From Mucilaginibacter sp. (lineage in GTDB: Bacteria > Bacteroidota > Bacteroidia > Sphingobacteriales > Sphingobacteriaceae), in NCBI GenBank assembly GCA_025352225.1, contig JANXTT010000156.1, positions 1 through 64,000 of the forward strand: DNA of 64,000 nucleotides, written 5' to 3'. Made by a program: the position numbers and the translations under genes. Every line of letters starts with the position of its first letter. The first letter of the stretch is position 1. The notes below the pieces were generated by a model. The model ran no database searches. It saw only the letters and a list, made by a program, of their open reading frames with translations, and had not been told where the DNA came from. Shown in pieces: positions 30,375 to 41,320 of this stretch.

Positions 30375-32321
30375 TTAAACTGCGGCTGCGCTGATCTCTT
30401 TATCAAGCTCTTCGAATATAGAGTTTTCACTTTTATATTCGGGAACTATTTCTTTCATTTTCCTAACTACAAGCGAGTCTTTAAACAATGCCGACATTTT
30501 TAGTAGCTCATTTATATTTTTGTTAATATAGCTATATGATACAGGAGCAATGCTTGCAATCATTATTTTCTCGTGGTGGGTTGGCATTGTAAGCTCCGAA
30601 TCGTTTAGCAGTTCCTCGTATAATTTCTCACCTGGCCTTAACCCGGTATAAACAATTTTTATGTCCTGATCAACTATAAAGCCTGAAAGTTTAATCATTT
30701 TTTTAGCCAGCTCAACAATTTTCACAGATTTACCCATGTCGAATATAAAAATCTCGCCACCATTACCCATTGAGCCAGCTTCCAAAACCAAACTACAAGC
30801 TTCGGGTATGGTCATAAAATACCGTGTAATGTCGGGGTGTGTAACAGTAATGGGCCCGCCTTTTTGTATCTGCGCTTTAAACCTCGGTATTACAGAACCG
30901 TTTGATCCTAGTACATTACCAAATCGGGTAGTAATGTATTTTGTTTTGCAGTTATCAGATTTTTCCGTTGCTTTTGTGCTACTTTTCAAGATAGATAGCT
31001 CATTAGAAAACGAGTTAAATAACGATTGAACATACATTTCGGCAATTCTTTTTGATGCCCCCATTACATTTGTTGGATTTACAGCTTTGTCTGTAGAAAT
31101 CATAACAAATTTATCTACCCCGTATTTCATTGATAGGTCGGCAAGAATTTTAGTGCCCAAAACATTGGTGTTTATCGCTTCGGATGGGTTGTTTTCCATC
31201 ATTGGTACATGTTTATACGCCGATGCATGGTAAACATAATCGGGTCTGTATGTATCAAACAGATAAGACATCCTTTCTATATTTCTTACATCACCAATAA
31301 ATGGAATAAAATTATTAGTAATTGTATTATCTTGTAATTCTAATTGTAAGTTATGCAGTGCTGTTTCGGCTATATCATTTAATATAATCAACCCTACTTC
31401 GTATTTAATTAATTGCCTTACAAGCTCAGATCCTATTGAACCTGCAGCACCGGTAACCAATATTGTTTTTCCGTATAGTTGGTTCTCAATTAATTTATTA
31501 TTAATCTGAATGGATTCCCGCTCCAACACGTCTTCAATTTTTATATTTTTAATCTGGCTGGGATGAAATTGCCCATTAACCCAATTAGTGATTGGTGGAA
31601 CATTTAATATATGAACATTGTTAGCTAAACAAATATCTATTAAAGTACTTTTTATCTCCGGGTTCAGAATTGCGTTCGCTATAATCAAATCATTTATTCT
31701 TTCTGATTTAATTAACCGTTCAAATTCTTTTATATGATATATTTTAACGTTCTCTACAACTTTGCCACACTTCCGCACGTCATCATCCAAAAAAGCCACA
31801 ATATTCATGTTTAGCTCAGACTCATGATCTAATATTCTTTTAGTAGTTATACCAATTTCTGTAGCCCCATAAATAATCACCCTCCTTTTATTCAACTTGA
31901 GGTTCTTTATATACATAAACATGTATTTTACAAGTACCCTGTAAGTCATCAACAATAAAAAACTTGATAAGCCGTTAATAATTAATATGATAACAGGAAT
32001 ATTGGAGTCTATATGGAATAGCAGCAATGACCAGTGCGCAAAGTATAGGATAATATTGCTCAGCACTACAGAAAACAATATTCTGAAAGAATCCTGAGCA
32101 CTTGTATACCTCACAATACCAGCATAGGTTTTTGCTATGGCAAACACTATACAATTAATAACTAAAAAGATGAGCAGAGTTTTTTCGAGCGAAGAAACAT
32201 CTATTTTTTCGATATGGAAATTGTACCGGGTGCAATAAGCAAATAGAAGTGAAATAGTGCAGGAGGCGAGATCAAGTAAGAATATTACCCATCTAGGTAC
32301 TACGTTGATTTGTTTAAACAT
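30375..32321 (-). CDS. Membrane-bound nucleotide-sugar 4,6-dehydratase (WbpM/CapD/FlaA1-like)
   Basis: Four TM segments, then ILVTGAAGSIGSELVRQL, STDKAVNPTNVMGASKRIAE. Confidence 0.92.
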   Translation of the reverse strand: MFKQINVVPRWVIFLLDLASCTISLLFAYCTRYNFHIEKIDVSSLEKTLLIFLVINCIVFAIAKTYAGIVRYTSAQDSFRILFSVVLSNIILYFAHWSLLLFHIDSNIPVIILIINGLSSFLLLMTYRVLVKYMFMYIKNLKLNKRRVIIYGATEIGITTKRILDHESELNMNIVAFLDDDVRKCGKVVENVKIYHIKEFERLIKSERINDLIIANAILNPEIKSTLIDICLANNVHILNVPPITNWVNGQFHPSQIKNIKIEDVLERESIQINNKLIENQLYGKTILVTGAAGSIGSELVRQLIKYEVGLIILNDIAETALHNLQLELQDNTITNNFIPFIGDVRNIERMSYLFDTYRPDYVYHASAYKHVPMMENNPSEAINTNVLGTKILADLSMKYGVDKFVMISTDKAVNPTNVMGASKRIAEMYVQSLFNSFSNELSILKSSTKATEKSDNCKTKYITTRFGNVLGSNGSVIPRFKAQIQKGGPITVTHPDITRYFMTIPEACSLVLEAGSMGNGGEIFIFDMGKSVKIVELAKKMIKLSGFIVDQDIKIVYTGLRPGEKLYEELLNDSELTMPTHHEKIMIASIAPVSYSYINKNINELLKMSALFKDSLVVRKMKEIVPEYKSENSIFEELDKEISAAAV

Positions 32322-32858
32322 GGTATAAATGTTTTTTTTGGTAGTTGTATTTGTTTTTACAAATTGTAAATGCTCAATAATAAGACCAGTTAAAACCTAC
32401 AATTTACATTAACTTAAAACAAGAATATTAATATTATAAGTTTATTAATAACCGCTTTACGAACTTTCCGATAATAAAGTTGCACTTTTTTTATCGATTT
32501 TTTTGAAGCTTTTATAAATAAGCTCTTTTATTACTTTACTTGTATATTAAACATAAAAAATATCACCATTGTAATTTCTTAAAAACCAAATGAATCAACA
32601 GATATTACTATTATAAATCAATTTAAGGAATGCAAAAAAAATAATTATTATCGTAATCTTGATTTTTTTTAAGTTTATTTATTCAATACTAACGTCTTAA
32701 AACTACTCCCGTAAAGGAGTGCGGCAAAAATACTAATTATTTTAATATAATTTATTTAAACCAGCTAACTTTTTACTTTAAATAAAGTTAAACCTTATTT
32801 AATTTTTATTCCGTTAGTAATAATAAAAAATAAGATTTCTTAACCATTAACACTAGAG

Positions 32859-33824
32859 TTAAGGTATTGTTTTTTGATTAAACAAATTAAATCTAACAAT
32901 TAAATAAAAAATGATCAGTAAAGCAAAAGCTATACTTACCATCAATGGTTGATTTACTTTTATTAAATATATAATGAGCACGTTAAAAAGCAATTGAATA
33001 GTGCCATATATTGTAGAAACTAATAAGTGGTTTAGTTTTTTTTCATTTACAAGCAGTTGATATAAATGCAATCTATGCGCTTTAAAAATATTTTCGCCCC
33101 TGCTTAACCTTAACATTATAGTAAATACTGCATCTATACCATATATACCCAATAATAAAATATAATAAAATTGATTTGTATGCATTATCAGTTTAAAAAG
33201 TAAAAAAACAATAATAAATGCCAAAGACACACTACCTACATCTCCGGCGAAACATTTTGCCTTTTTTCTGAAATTAAAGAATAGAAATACCAATACTCCC
33301 TCAGCTAGCATAATCAGCAGGTTTATATCTATAAACATAGCCTGGTATTGATTGATCCACATTAGTGTTGCAAACAACACCAAGCTATATAGCCCTGTTA
33401 TTCCGTTAATACCATCCATAAAGTTATAGGCATTAATTATCCCAACAAATACTATATAATATAGCACAATAACAATCCAGTTCAATTCAAATACCTGCAG
33501 CGACCATAAAGCAAGGGATACCGCTACCAGATGAAAGAGTAACCTAAGGCTTCTTGAAATATTTTTTAAATCGTCAATAAAGCTTATTGAAGTAATTAAC
33601 AATAAACCCAAAACCACTAAAGGGTATTCTGGATTAAAAAACAAGTACCAAATCATTACGGAAATGGGGAAAACAATGCCTCCTCCTCGTATCGTAATAT
33701 CTTTATGTGAACTTCGATGATTTGGTTTATCAATAATGTTATAATGGTTTGCAATGTAGAAATAAAGGATTACTGTAACATAAAGCAACAGTGCGAAAAT
33801 TAGGTAGGAATATAAATTATACAT
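32859..33824 (-). CDS. MraY/WecA/WbpL-like glycosyl-1-phosphate transferase
   Basis: SSHKDITIRGGGIVFP, SFIDDLKNIS, NAYNFMDGINGITG, CFAGDVGSVSLAF. Confidence 0.9.
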   Translation of the reverse strand: MYNLYSYLIFALLLYVTVILYFYIANHYNIIDKPNHRSSHKDITIRGGGIVFPISVMIWYLFFNPEYPLVVLGLLLITSISFIDDLKNISRSLRLLFHLVAVSLALWSLQVFELNWIVIVLYYIVFVGIINAYNFMDGINGITGLYSLVLFATLMWINQYQAMFIDINLLIMLAEGVLVFLFFNFRKKAKCFAGDVGSVSLAFIIVFLLFKLIMHTNQFYYILLLGIYGIDAVFTIMLRLSRGENIFKAHRLHLYQLLVNEKKLNHLLVSTIYGTIQLLFNVLIIYLIKVNQPLMVSIAFALLIIFYLIVRFNLFNQKTIP

Positions 33825-33886
33825 GCTTAATAGTCAAATACATTTAAATGTTCGGCACAACACAAAAAACGTTCATGTTATTTAAG

Positions 33887-34807
33887 TTACTTATTGTCTG
33901 AAATTTTAAATGCCGAAGCTGTTTTTAAAATCCCTTCACGTGCAGACAAAGGTAATTCCTTTTTCAGCACATGCTTTATTTTTTGATTGCTAACCACATA
34001 ATTTTCGGTAAGCTTACGTAAGCGTTCAGTATTAAGAGGTAGTTTAAGAAAGTCTCCGATCCTCGCCACCAATGAAATTAACTTTGCTGGTACATGCAGT
34101 AAACGGGGATCTTTATTCAGGCCCTCAGATAATAATGAAACGATCTGATTAGTTGATAGTGCTTCGTCATCAGCAACATGATATACTCCCGGCGGGATGC
34201 CATTTGGTTCTACCAATTCTTTAATAATAAAGCAAAGGTTTTCAACGCTCAAAAACGACCGTTTGTTCTCAAATGCAGCTAATGGATATGGCAGCCCCTT
34301 TGAAACGAACTTGTAGAGCAGGTTTAAATTTCCTTTATTTCCAGGGCCATGTATCATACAAGGGCGAAGGATAAAATAAGACTTTCCCTCAGGTAAACCT
34401 CGGCTCTGAATATACTCCTCGGCCATTAATTTTGATTTACCATAATGCGTTTGAGGATTGGGTAGGGCATCCTCATTTAAAACTCCCTCAACAGTATCCG
34501 CAGCAGCTTTTACCGAGCTCATAAAAATAAACTGCCTTGCATCTGATTTCAAAAAGGCGTCATAAAGTTGTTTTGTGAGCTCAAAATTAACCTTATAGTA
34601 ATTGGCCGGTACAGCAACCTTCTGGAGATCGTGGGCCTTACCTGCAAGGTGAATAATTGTCTGATAGCCATTTAACGAAATCGCCGGGATGTTATTCAGA
34701 TTATCGCGCGATAAGGAATCAATGTCAACGGTTCCCTTTAAATAACGGGTAAGATTTATACCCACAAAACCCGAGGCGCCGGTTATTAATAATTTACTTA
34801 ATGCCAT
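33887..34807 (-). CDS. NAD-dependent epimerase/reductase (WbpV-like, SDR)
   Basis: KLLITGASGFVGINLTRYLKG, YGKSKLMAEEYI, RPCMIHGPGNKGN. Confidence 0.82.
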   Translation of the reverse strand: MALSKLLITGASGFVGINLTRYLKGTVDIDSLSRDNLNNIPAISLNGYQTIIHLAGKAHDLQKVAVPANYYKVNFELTKQLYDAFLKSDARQFIFMSSVKAAADTVEGVLNEDALPNPQTHYGKSKLMAEEYIQSRGLPEGKSYFILRPCMIHGPGNKGNLNLLYKFVSKGLPYPLAAFENKRSFLSVENLCFIIKELVEPNGIPPGVYHVADDEALSTNQIVSLLSEGLNKDPRLLHVPAKLISLVARIGDFLKLPLNTERLRKLTENYVVSNQKIKHVLKKELPLSAREGILKTASAFKISDNK

Positions 34808-35135
34808 TGCTATTTATTAAAGTTAATGTATGGTATATTATTGGGGTTTATCAATGATATGTATTTCTCGGCTATCCGGAGGTGGATGAGTTGACATACA
34901 CAAAAAATAATGAAAAGGATATTTAGCATAAAAAGTAGATGGTACTCGCACAAAGATGAATAATGAAAATTTACCTCACAAGCAATAATGATTATTGTAC
35001 GTCGAATAAAAAATAAGTTTTAAAATACGGACACGAACTGAGACTAAAAATGACTTTTATCAATATGATTACCTTTTTTTATTTGCTCTATTAAAAAACG
35101 AAATATATAATTTATCTACTTTCATTTAAAAATTA

Positions 35136-35143
35136 TACTTTTG
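35136..35143 (+). promoter_or_regulatory. Candidate -7 element (TACTTTTG) for the plus-strand polysaccharide operon
   Basis: Matches TAnnTTTG; the -33 element is not clear. Confidence 0.3.
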
Positions 35144-35320
35144 CATCACATTTACAACCCTTGTTTTAGGATCCAATATGAAAAATTTAGCTGAAATTAG
35201 CACCAAGAATATAATCTTAACTGATATTCCATTAAATATTTGGTATTATGAAAACACTTAATGTGATTTGTATACAAATATAAATGCCGCTTTTTAACTT
35301 AATCATAAATATTATTACAC

Positions 35321-36412
35321 TTGGATAAATCTGTTAATAGTCAAAACACGATAGGCCTTAAAGAAGACGAATTTTCGATAAAGGAACTTATTTATAAAAT
35401 ACACGATTGGTGGGGCTATTTGTTGTCAAAATGGTTAGTAATTTTGATTTCAGGCATAATTGGCGGAGCATTGGGGCTTACATACGCCTATTTAAAAAAA
35501 CCGATTTACAAGGCTGAATTAAGTTTCGCATTAGAAGATGATAAATCAGGAGGCCTCGGGGCCGCTGCTGGATTAGCAAGCCAGTTTGGATTTGACGTTG
35601 GTGGCAGTAGCGGTGGAGCTTTTTCGGGCGATAATCTATTAGAACTGATGAAGTCCCGGTCAATGGTAGAAAAAACATTGCTTACCACCGTAAATGTTGA
35701 AGGGAAGAAACAAACATTAGCTGAATTATATATCTCCTTCAATAAATTCCGCGAGATATGGAAAAATAACGCCGAATTAAAAAACATACAATTCTTACCA
35801 GAGGCTAAGCGTTCACTCTTTTCTCTAAAGCAAGATAGTATTTTAGGGATATCTTACAAGGATATACTCAAAAACAATCTAACTGTGATCAAAGTAGATA
35901 AAAAATTAAGCATCGTAAACATAGTAGTAAATTCTGAAAATGAATTATTTTCTAAATATTTCGTCGAAGTACTGGCCAAAACAGTGTCTGACTTTTATGT
36001 AGATACTAAAACTAAAAAATCCGTACAAAACGTTGCTATATTACAGCATCAAACTGATTCTGTAAGGCGTGAATTAAATACATCTATTTATGGGGTGGCC
36101 TCATCAATAGATGCAATTCCTTATGCCAATCCCGGGCGGCAAATATTACGTGCATCATCCCAACATAAGCAAGTGGATGTTCAAGCTAATCAGGCAATTT
36201 TAACGGAGTTGGTTAAAAATCTGGAGGTGTCCAAAGTTTCTTTAAGAAAGGAAACACCATTGATACAAGTGATTGATAAACCAATATTGCCTTTAGAAAA
36301 AGATGCCGTTGGGAAATTGAAAGGTTTGATATTGGGTGGAATTATAGCCGGTTTTTTGACTGTATTCTATCTATTGTTTAAACGAATATTTCATAATTTA
36401 TTGAACAATTAA
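35321..36412 (+). CDS. Wzz/chain-length determinant family protein
   Basis: Two TM segments flanking a large domain; LSKWLVILISGIIGGALGLTYAYLKKPIYKAELSFALEDD; C-terminal GLILGGIIAGFLTVFYLLFKR. TTG start. Confidence 0.85.
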   Translation: MDKSVNSQNTIGLKEDEFSIKELIYKIHDWWGYLLSKWLVILISGIIGGALGLTYAYLKKPIYKAELSFALEDDKSGGLGAAAGLASQFGFDVGGSSGGAFSGDNLLELMKSRSMVEKTLLTTVNVEGKKQTLAELYISFNKFREIWKNNAELKNIQFLPEAKRSLFSLKQDSILGISYKDILKNNLTVIKVDKKLSIVNIVVNSENELFSKYFVEVLAKTVSDFYVDTKTKKSVQNVAILQHQTDSVRRELNTSIYGVASSIDAIPYANPGRQILRASSQHKQVDVQANQAILTELVKNLEVSKVSLRKETPLIQVIDKPILPLEKDAVGKLKGLILGGIIAGFLTVFYLLFKRIFHNLLNN

Positions 36413-37410
36413 TGAATTTAAAAGGGGAAAAAGTTTTAGTAACAGGTGCCGATGGCTTTATTGGAAGCCATTTAGTTGAAAAACTTCTGAATGAAGGCTG
36501 TAAGGTAAAAGCTTTTGTTTATTATAATTCTTTTAATAGTTGGGGGTGGTTAGATTCTCTTTCAAAAGAATTATTAAATGAAATAGAAATTTTTGCAGGT
36601 GACATACGCGACCCTAATGGTGTACGCACCGCAATTAAAGAAATTGATGTTGTATTCCATTTAGCAGCATTAATAGCTATACCCTTTAGCTATCACTCTC
36701 CAGATTCGTACATAGATACAAATGTTAAAGGGACTTTAAATATAGTTCAAGCTGCAAAGGATTTGGAAGTAAAACGCGTATTGGTTACTTCTACTTCCGA
36801 AGTTTATGGTACAGCGCAGTACATCCCCATTGATGAAAATCACCCTCGTCAGCCGCAATCTCCGTACTCCGCATCAAAAATAGGCGCAGATTGTATTGCT
36901 GACTCATTTTACCGAAGCTTTAACCTGCCTTTAACCATAGTAAGGCCGTTTAATACATATGGCCCACGCCAATCGGCACGGGCTGTAATACCAACTATAA
37001 TTACCCAATTATTAAATGGTAAAGAAGAAATTAAATTAGGTGATACGATTCCAACAAGAGATCTTCTTTTTGTGAAAGATACGGTTAATGGGTTTGTAGA
37101 AATTGCTAAATCTGACAATCTAATCGGGCATGATTGTAATATCGCTACGCAATCTGAAATTTCTGTAGGCAACCTCGCTCAAGAATTAATTAAACAAATT
37201 AATCCTAATGCAAAAATCATTACCGACCAGGAACGGTTACGGCCTGAAAAATCTGAAGTTTTCAGACTTTACGGATCAAATGAAAAAATCCTTAAGCATA
37301 CCAACTGGAAACCTTCGTATACTTTGGCACAAGGCTTATCAGAAACTATTGAGTGGTTTAAAAACCCGGATAATTTAAAGCAGTATAAAGCTGATATATA
37401 TAATATATAA
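36412..37410 (+). CDS. legB: NAD-dependent 4,6-dehydratase LegB-like
   Basis: KVLVTGADGFIGSHLVEKLLNEGCKVKAFVYYNSFNSWGWLD, followed by LegC-type aminotransferase. Confidence 0.85.
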   Translation: MNLKGEKVLVTGADGFIGSHLVEKLLNEGCKVKAFVYYNSFNSWGWLDSLSKELLNEIEIFAGDIRDPNGVRTAIKEIDVVFHLAALIAIPFSYHSPDSYIDTNVKGTLNIVQAAKDLEVKRVLVTSTSEVYGTAQYIPIDENHPRQPQSPYSASKIGADCIADSFYRSFNLPLTIVRPFNTYGPRQSARAVIPTIITQLLNGKEEIKLGDTIPTRDLLFVKDTVNGFVEIAKSDNLIGHDCNIATQSEISVGNLAQELIKQINPNAKIITDQERLRPEKSEVFRLYGSNEKILKHTNWKPSYTLAQGLSETIEWFKNPDNLKQYKADIYNI

Positions 37411-38561
37411 TGCAGGCTATCTTTAAAGACATATCGGAATTTATAAAAAAACAATTCCCTGAGCAAAAATTCATCCCCTTGCATGCACCTGTATTTATAG
37501 GGAATGAACGTAAGTACGTGATGGATACGTTAGATTCTACTTTTGTTTCTTCGGTAGGTGCATATGTTGATCGTTTTGAAGAAATGATGTGCGAAATAAC
37601 CGGCTCATCATATGCAGTTGCTATTGTAAATGGCACAAACGCACTTCATTTAGCATTATTGCTAGCAGATGTTAACCGCAATGACGAGGTATTATCCCAA
37701 AGCCTTACATTCATTGCAACCTGTAATGCTATAAGCTACATTGATGCTAAACCGGTTTTTATTGATGTTGATAAAGATACATTGGGCCTTTCGCCAGATG
37801 CACTAAGCAAATATTTGAATCAAAATGCAAAAATAGAAGCTGATGGATTTGCATATAATATTAAAACTGACCGACGGATAAAGGCATGCGTGCCGATGCA
37901 TACATTTGGATTCCCATGCCGAATTGAGGAAATTGCCCAAATATGCAACAACTGGAATATCACACTCGTTGAAGACGCTGCTGAATCATTAGGCAGTTAC
38001 TATGAAGGAAAACATACGGGTTTATTTGGCAATATTGGTGTATTCAGTTTTAATGGAAATAAAACCATAACAAGCGGTGGTGGTGGCGCATTAATTACCA
38101 ATAACGAAAGTTTGGCTAAAAAAGCCAAACATTTAACTACGCAAGCTAAAGTACCACACCCCTGGGCCTTTACACATGATAATATAGGCTATAATTACAG
38201 AATGCCTAACCTAAACGCGGCCTTAGCCTGTGCACAATTAGAGCAGTTAGCAAAATTTGTTGATAATAAACGCGAGTTAGCTACCCTTTATCACGATAAG
38301 TTTAAGTCACTAGGTATTAATTTTTGTGTGGAACTACCGGGCACAAGGGCAAATTATTGGCTGAATGCAATATTGCTAAATGATAAAACCGAAAGGGAAG
38401 ACTTTTTAACTTACATGAATAGCAATGGCGTAATGAGCCGACCGGTGTGGGAACTAATGCACAGGTTACCCATGTTCGAAAATTGTGAAAGAGCTGATTT
38501 ATCAAATAGTGAGTGGATTGCAGACCGATTAGTTAATATTCCGAGCAGTGTAAGATTATGA
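37410..38561 (+). CDS. legC: LegC family aminotransferase
   Basis: PLHAPVFIGNERKYVMDTLDSTFVSSVGAYVDRFE; SFNGNKTITSGGGGALITN. Confidence 0.88.
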   Translation: MQAIFKDISEFIKKQFPEQKFIPLHAPVFIGNERKYVMDTLDSTFVSSVGAYVDRFEEMMCEITGSSYAVAIVNGTNALHLALLLADVNRNDEVLSQSLTFIATCNAISYIDAKPVFIDVDKDTLGLSPDALSKYLNQNAKIEADGFAYNIKTDRRIKACVPMHTFGFPCRIEEIAQICNNWNITLVEDAAESLGSYYEGKHTGLFGNIGVFSFNGNKTITSGGGGALITNNESLAKKAKHLTTQAKVPHPWAFTHDNIGYNYRMPNLNAALACAQLEQLAKFVDNKRELATLYHDKFKSLGINFCVELPGTRANYWLNAILLNDKTEREDFLTYMNSNGVMSRPVWELMHRLPMFENCERADLSNSEWIADRLVNIPSSVRL

Positions 38562-39178
38562 AAAAAGAAGCAATAATAATTGGCTACTCCGGACATGCAT
38601 TTGTTTTAGCAGACATTTTATTAGCTAATGGATATCACATTTTAGGGTATTGCGACAAGGAAGAAAAATCAAAAAATCCTTACAATCTTAATTATTTAGG
38701 GAGCGAAAATGATATTTCCGTTCTCAACATGCTAAAAAAAAATAATGTATTTATTGGAATCGGTGATAATGATACCAGAGCTTCAATTTTTGAATATTTA
38801 AATAAAGAGCTGGTGGCCTGCCCTTCAATTATTTATAATACTTCTTTTATATCTTTACATGTACAAATCGGCTCAGGAACTGTAATTATGCCGGGGGTTG
38901 TAATTAACTCAAACAGTAAAATAGGGAATGCCGTAATTTGCAACTCTTCATGCGTAATTGAACATGAATGTTTTATAGGTGATTATAGCCACATTGCTCC
39001 CGGAGCGGTTTTGGCCGGAAATGTTACAGTTGGTAAAAAAACGTTTATTGGTGCTAATGCTGTTGTAAAACAAGGAATAAAAATTGGTGATAACGTAATT
39101 ATTGGTGCCGGAGCGGTAATTGTAAAAGATGTTTCAAATGGTTTAACAGTATATGGAAACCCAGCTAAACAAAAGTGA
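38558..39178 (+). CDS. neuD: NeuD-type sugar O/N-acyltransferase (left-handed beta-helix)
   Basis: IIGYSGHAFVLADIL; hexapeptide repeats to GNPAKQK. Confidence 0.85.
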   Translation: MKKEAIIIGYSGHAFVLADILLANGYHILGYCDKEEKSKNPYNLNYLGSENDISVLNMLKKNNVFIGIGDNDTRASIFEYLNKELVACPSIIYNTSFISLHVQIGSGTVIMPGVVINSNSKIGNAVICNSSCVIEHECFIGDYSHIAPGAVLAGNVTVGKKTFIGANAVVKQGIKIGDNVIIGAGAVIVKDVSNGLTVYGNPAKQK

Positions 39179-39179
39179 G

Positions 39180-40193
39180 ATGAATAAAACGCTGATCATT
39201 GCGGAAGCTGGTGTAAACCATAATGGCGATATTGAAACTGCCAAAAAATTAATTGATGCTGCTGCAGACGCGGGTGTTGATTATGTAAAATTCCAAACTT
39301 TCAAAGCATCAAAACTAGTTAGCAAACAAGCTAAAAAAGCCAGTTACCAAAATATTAACACTGGTAATACTACTGAAAGCCAGCTAGAAATGCTGCAAAA
39401 GTTAGAACTATCAGAAGCGGACCATTATCTATTACTCGATTACTGTAGGCAAAAACAAGTGAATTTTTTTTCGACCGCATTTGATTTGGATAGCCTGGAC
39501 TTTTTGAATAGCTTAGGTTTAACATTATTCAAAATACCATCGGGCGAGCTAACAAATTTACCTTACTTAGAAAAAGTTGCACATATCGCTCAAGAGATAA
39601 TCATCTCCACAGGCATGAGTACCATGAACGAAATTGCAGAAACGATAACAGCCTTAAAACAAATATCAAAGGCCAAAATTACTGTATTACATTGTAATAC
39701 AGAATATCCAACACCATACGCTGATGTGAATTTATTGGCTATGGATACCATAAGGCAGAAATTCGATGTTGAAGTTGGATACTCCGACCATACACTAGGT
39801 ATTGAGGTGCCAATAGCGGCGGTAGCTTTGGGTGCCACGGTTATAGAAAAACATTTCACCTTAGATAAAACATTGCCCGGCCCTGATCATGCAGCGTCGT
39901 TAGAGCCGGCAGAATTAAAGGCGATGGTCACCAGCATTCGCAATTTGGAAAAAGCCATAGGAAACAGTATTAAAGAACCCAGCCCATCCGAAATAAAGAA
40001 CATTGCAATTGCCAGAAAAAGCATACATTTAAAAACTAATAAAAGAAAAGGCGACAAATTACAAGAAGAAGATTTAGAAATGCTAAGGCCTGGTGATGGC
40101 ATTTCGCCAATGAAATTCCGCTCTCTAATAGGTAAAATACTATTACATGATTTACCTTTGGGCCATAAACTGTTACTTACCGATTTTGTATGA
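39180..40193 (+). CDS. neuB: N-acetylneuraminate/legionaminate synthase
   Basis: TLIIAEAGVNHNGDIETAKKLIDAAADAGVDYVKFQTF; GYSDHTLG; C-terminal SAF domain. Start at 39180 preferred; track start is 39153. Confidence 0.92.
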   Translation: MNKTLIIAEAGVNHNGDIETAKKLIDAAADAGVDYVKFQTFKASKLVSKQAKKASYQNINTGNTTESQLEMLQKLELSEADHYLLLDYCRQKQVNFFSTAFDLDSLDFLNSLGLTLFKIPSGELTNLPYLEKVAHIAQEIIISTGMSTMNEIAETITALKQISKAKITVLHCNTEYPTPYADVNLLAMDTIRQKFDVEVGYSDHTLGIEVPIAAVALGATVIEKHFTLDKTLPGPDHAASLEPAELKAMVTSIRNLEKAIGNSIKEPSPSEIKNIAIARKSIHLKTNKRKGDKLQEEDLEMLRPGDGISPMKFRSLIGKILLHDLPLGHKLLLTDFV

Positions 40194-41320
40194 TAAGAAT
40201 AGGTATACTAACAAGCTCCCGTGCTGATTTTGGAATATATCTTCCGCTGCTAAAAAAGCTGAAAAAGGATCAGGAGTTCCAGATAGAAATAATTGCCTTT
40301 GGAGCCCATCTGTCACATTTCCATGGCTGTACGGTTGAGCAAATAGAAACTGCTGGCTTTAATGTTAAATACAAGGTAGAAAGCATACTGCTGACAGATT
40401 CAGCCGCATCTGTTGCCACATCAATGGGATTAACCACTATCAAGTTTGCTGATTTTTGGAGAGAGAACGCTCAAAAATTCGATCTGGTTTTTTGCTTGGG
40501 AGACCGGTACGAAATGTTTTCGGCGGTAATGGCCGGAGTACCGTTTCAAATACCATTTGCACATTTACATGGTGGCGAAACAACACTTGGCGCCATTGAT
40601 AACATTTTCAGACATGGTATTACCTTAGCTGCCAAATATCATTTTGTATCAACCCAGCAATATGCAAACAAAATTGCACAACTTGTTGATGATAAGCAAC
40701 ATATTTATTACGTAGGCGCATTAGGTTTAGATAATATACTTGATTTAAAACTAATAAGTGTAGAAGAGTTTAAGCAAAAGTGGGTTATTGATCTTTCAAA
40801 AAAAACTATATTGGTTACTTTTCATCCCGAAACGGTTAATTACACAAAAAATCAACATTATGCCCGCCAATTGGTTAATGCTATTGACGATTTGAAAAAT
40901 TACCAAGTATTGGTTACAATGCCCAATGCCGATACTGCCGGAAATATCATCCGGAAAGAATTAACTGATAATTTCACAACATCTGATCGTGTTTTTTTAA
41001 TAGAGAACCTGGGGTCAATTAGTTACTTTACAGCAATGAAACATTGCGCTTTTTTGCTTGGTAATACCTCCAGCGGAATTATCGAGGCAGCCTCATTTGG
41101 CAAATATGTAATAAACCTGGGCGACAGACAAAAAGGTCGGGCTATCAGTAAAAATGTTATTAATATTTCAATTGAACACGATGCTATACTTAGAGCTGTT
41201 TCAGATATTGAAAAATCCAAAATATTGAATAATGAAAACATCTATTCCAACGGTGGCGCTACAGACAAAATAATTCAAATATTAAAATCGTTAACGTCAC
41301 ATGAGCATTCCAAACTATAG
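40190..41320 (+). CDS. neuC: UDP/GDP-GlcNAc-type 2-epimerase (hydrolysing), NeuC/LegG
   Basis: RIGILTSSRADFGIYLPLLKKL; CLGDRYEMFSAVMAG; HLHGGETTLGAIDN. Confidence 0.9.
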   Translation: MIRIGILTSSRADFGIYLPLLKKLKKDQEFQIEIIAFGAHLSHFHGCTVEQIETAGFNVKYKVESILLTDSAASVATSMGLTTIKFADFWRENAQKFDLVFCLGDRYEMFSAVMAGVPFQIPFAHLHGGETTLGAIDNIFRHGITLAAKYHFVSTQQYANKIAQLVDDKQHIYYVGALGLDNILDLKLISVEEFKQKWVIDLSKKTILVTFHPETVNYTKNQHYARQLVNAIDDLKNYQVLVTMPNADTAGNIIRKELTDNFTTSDRVFLIENLGSISYFTAMKHCAFLLGNTSSGIIEAASFGKYVINLGDRQKGRAISKNVINISIEHDAILRAVSDIEKSKILNNENIYSNGGATDKIIQILKSLTSHEHSKL

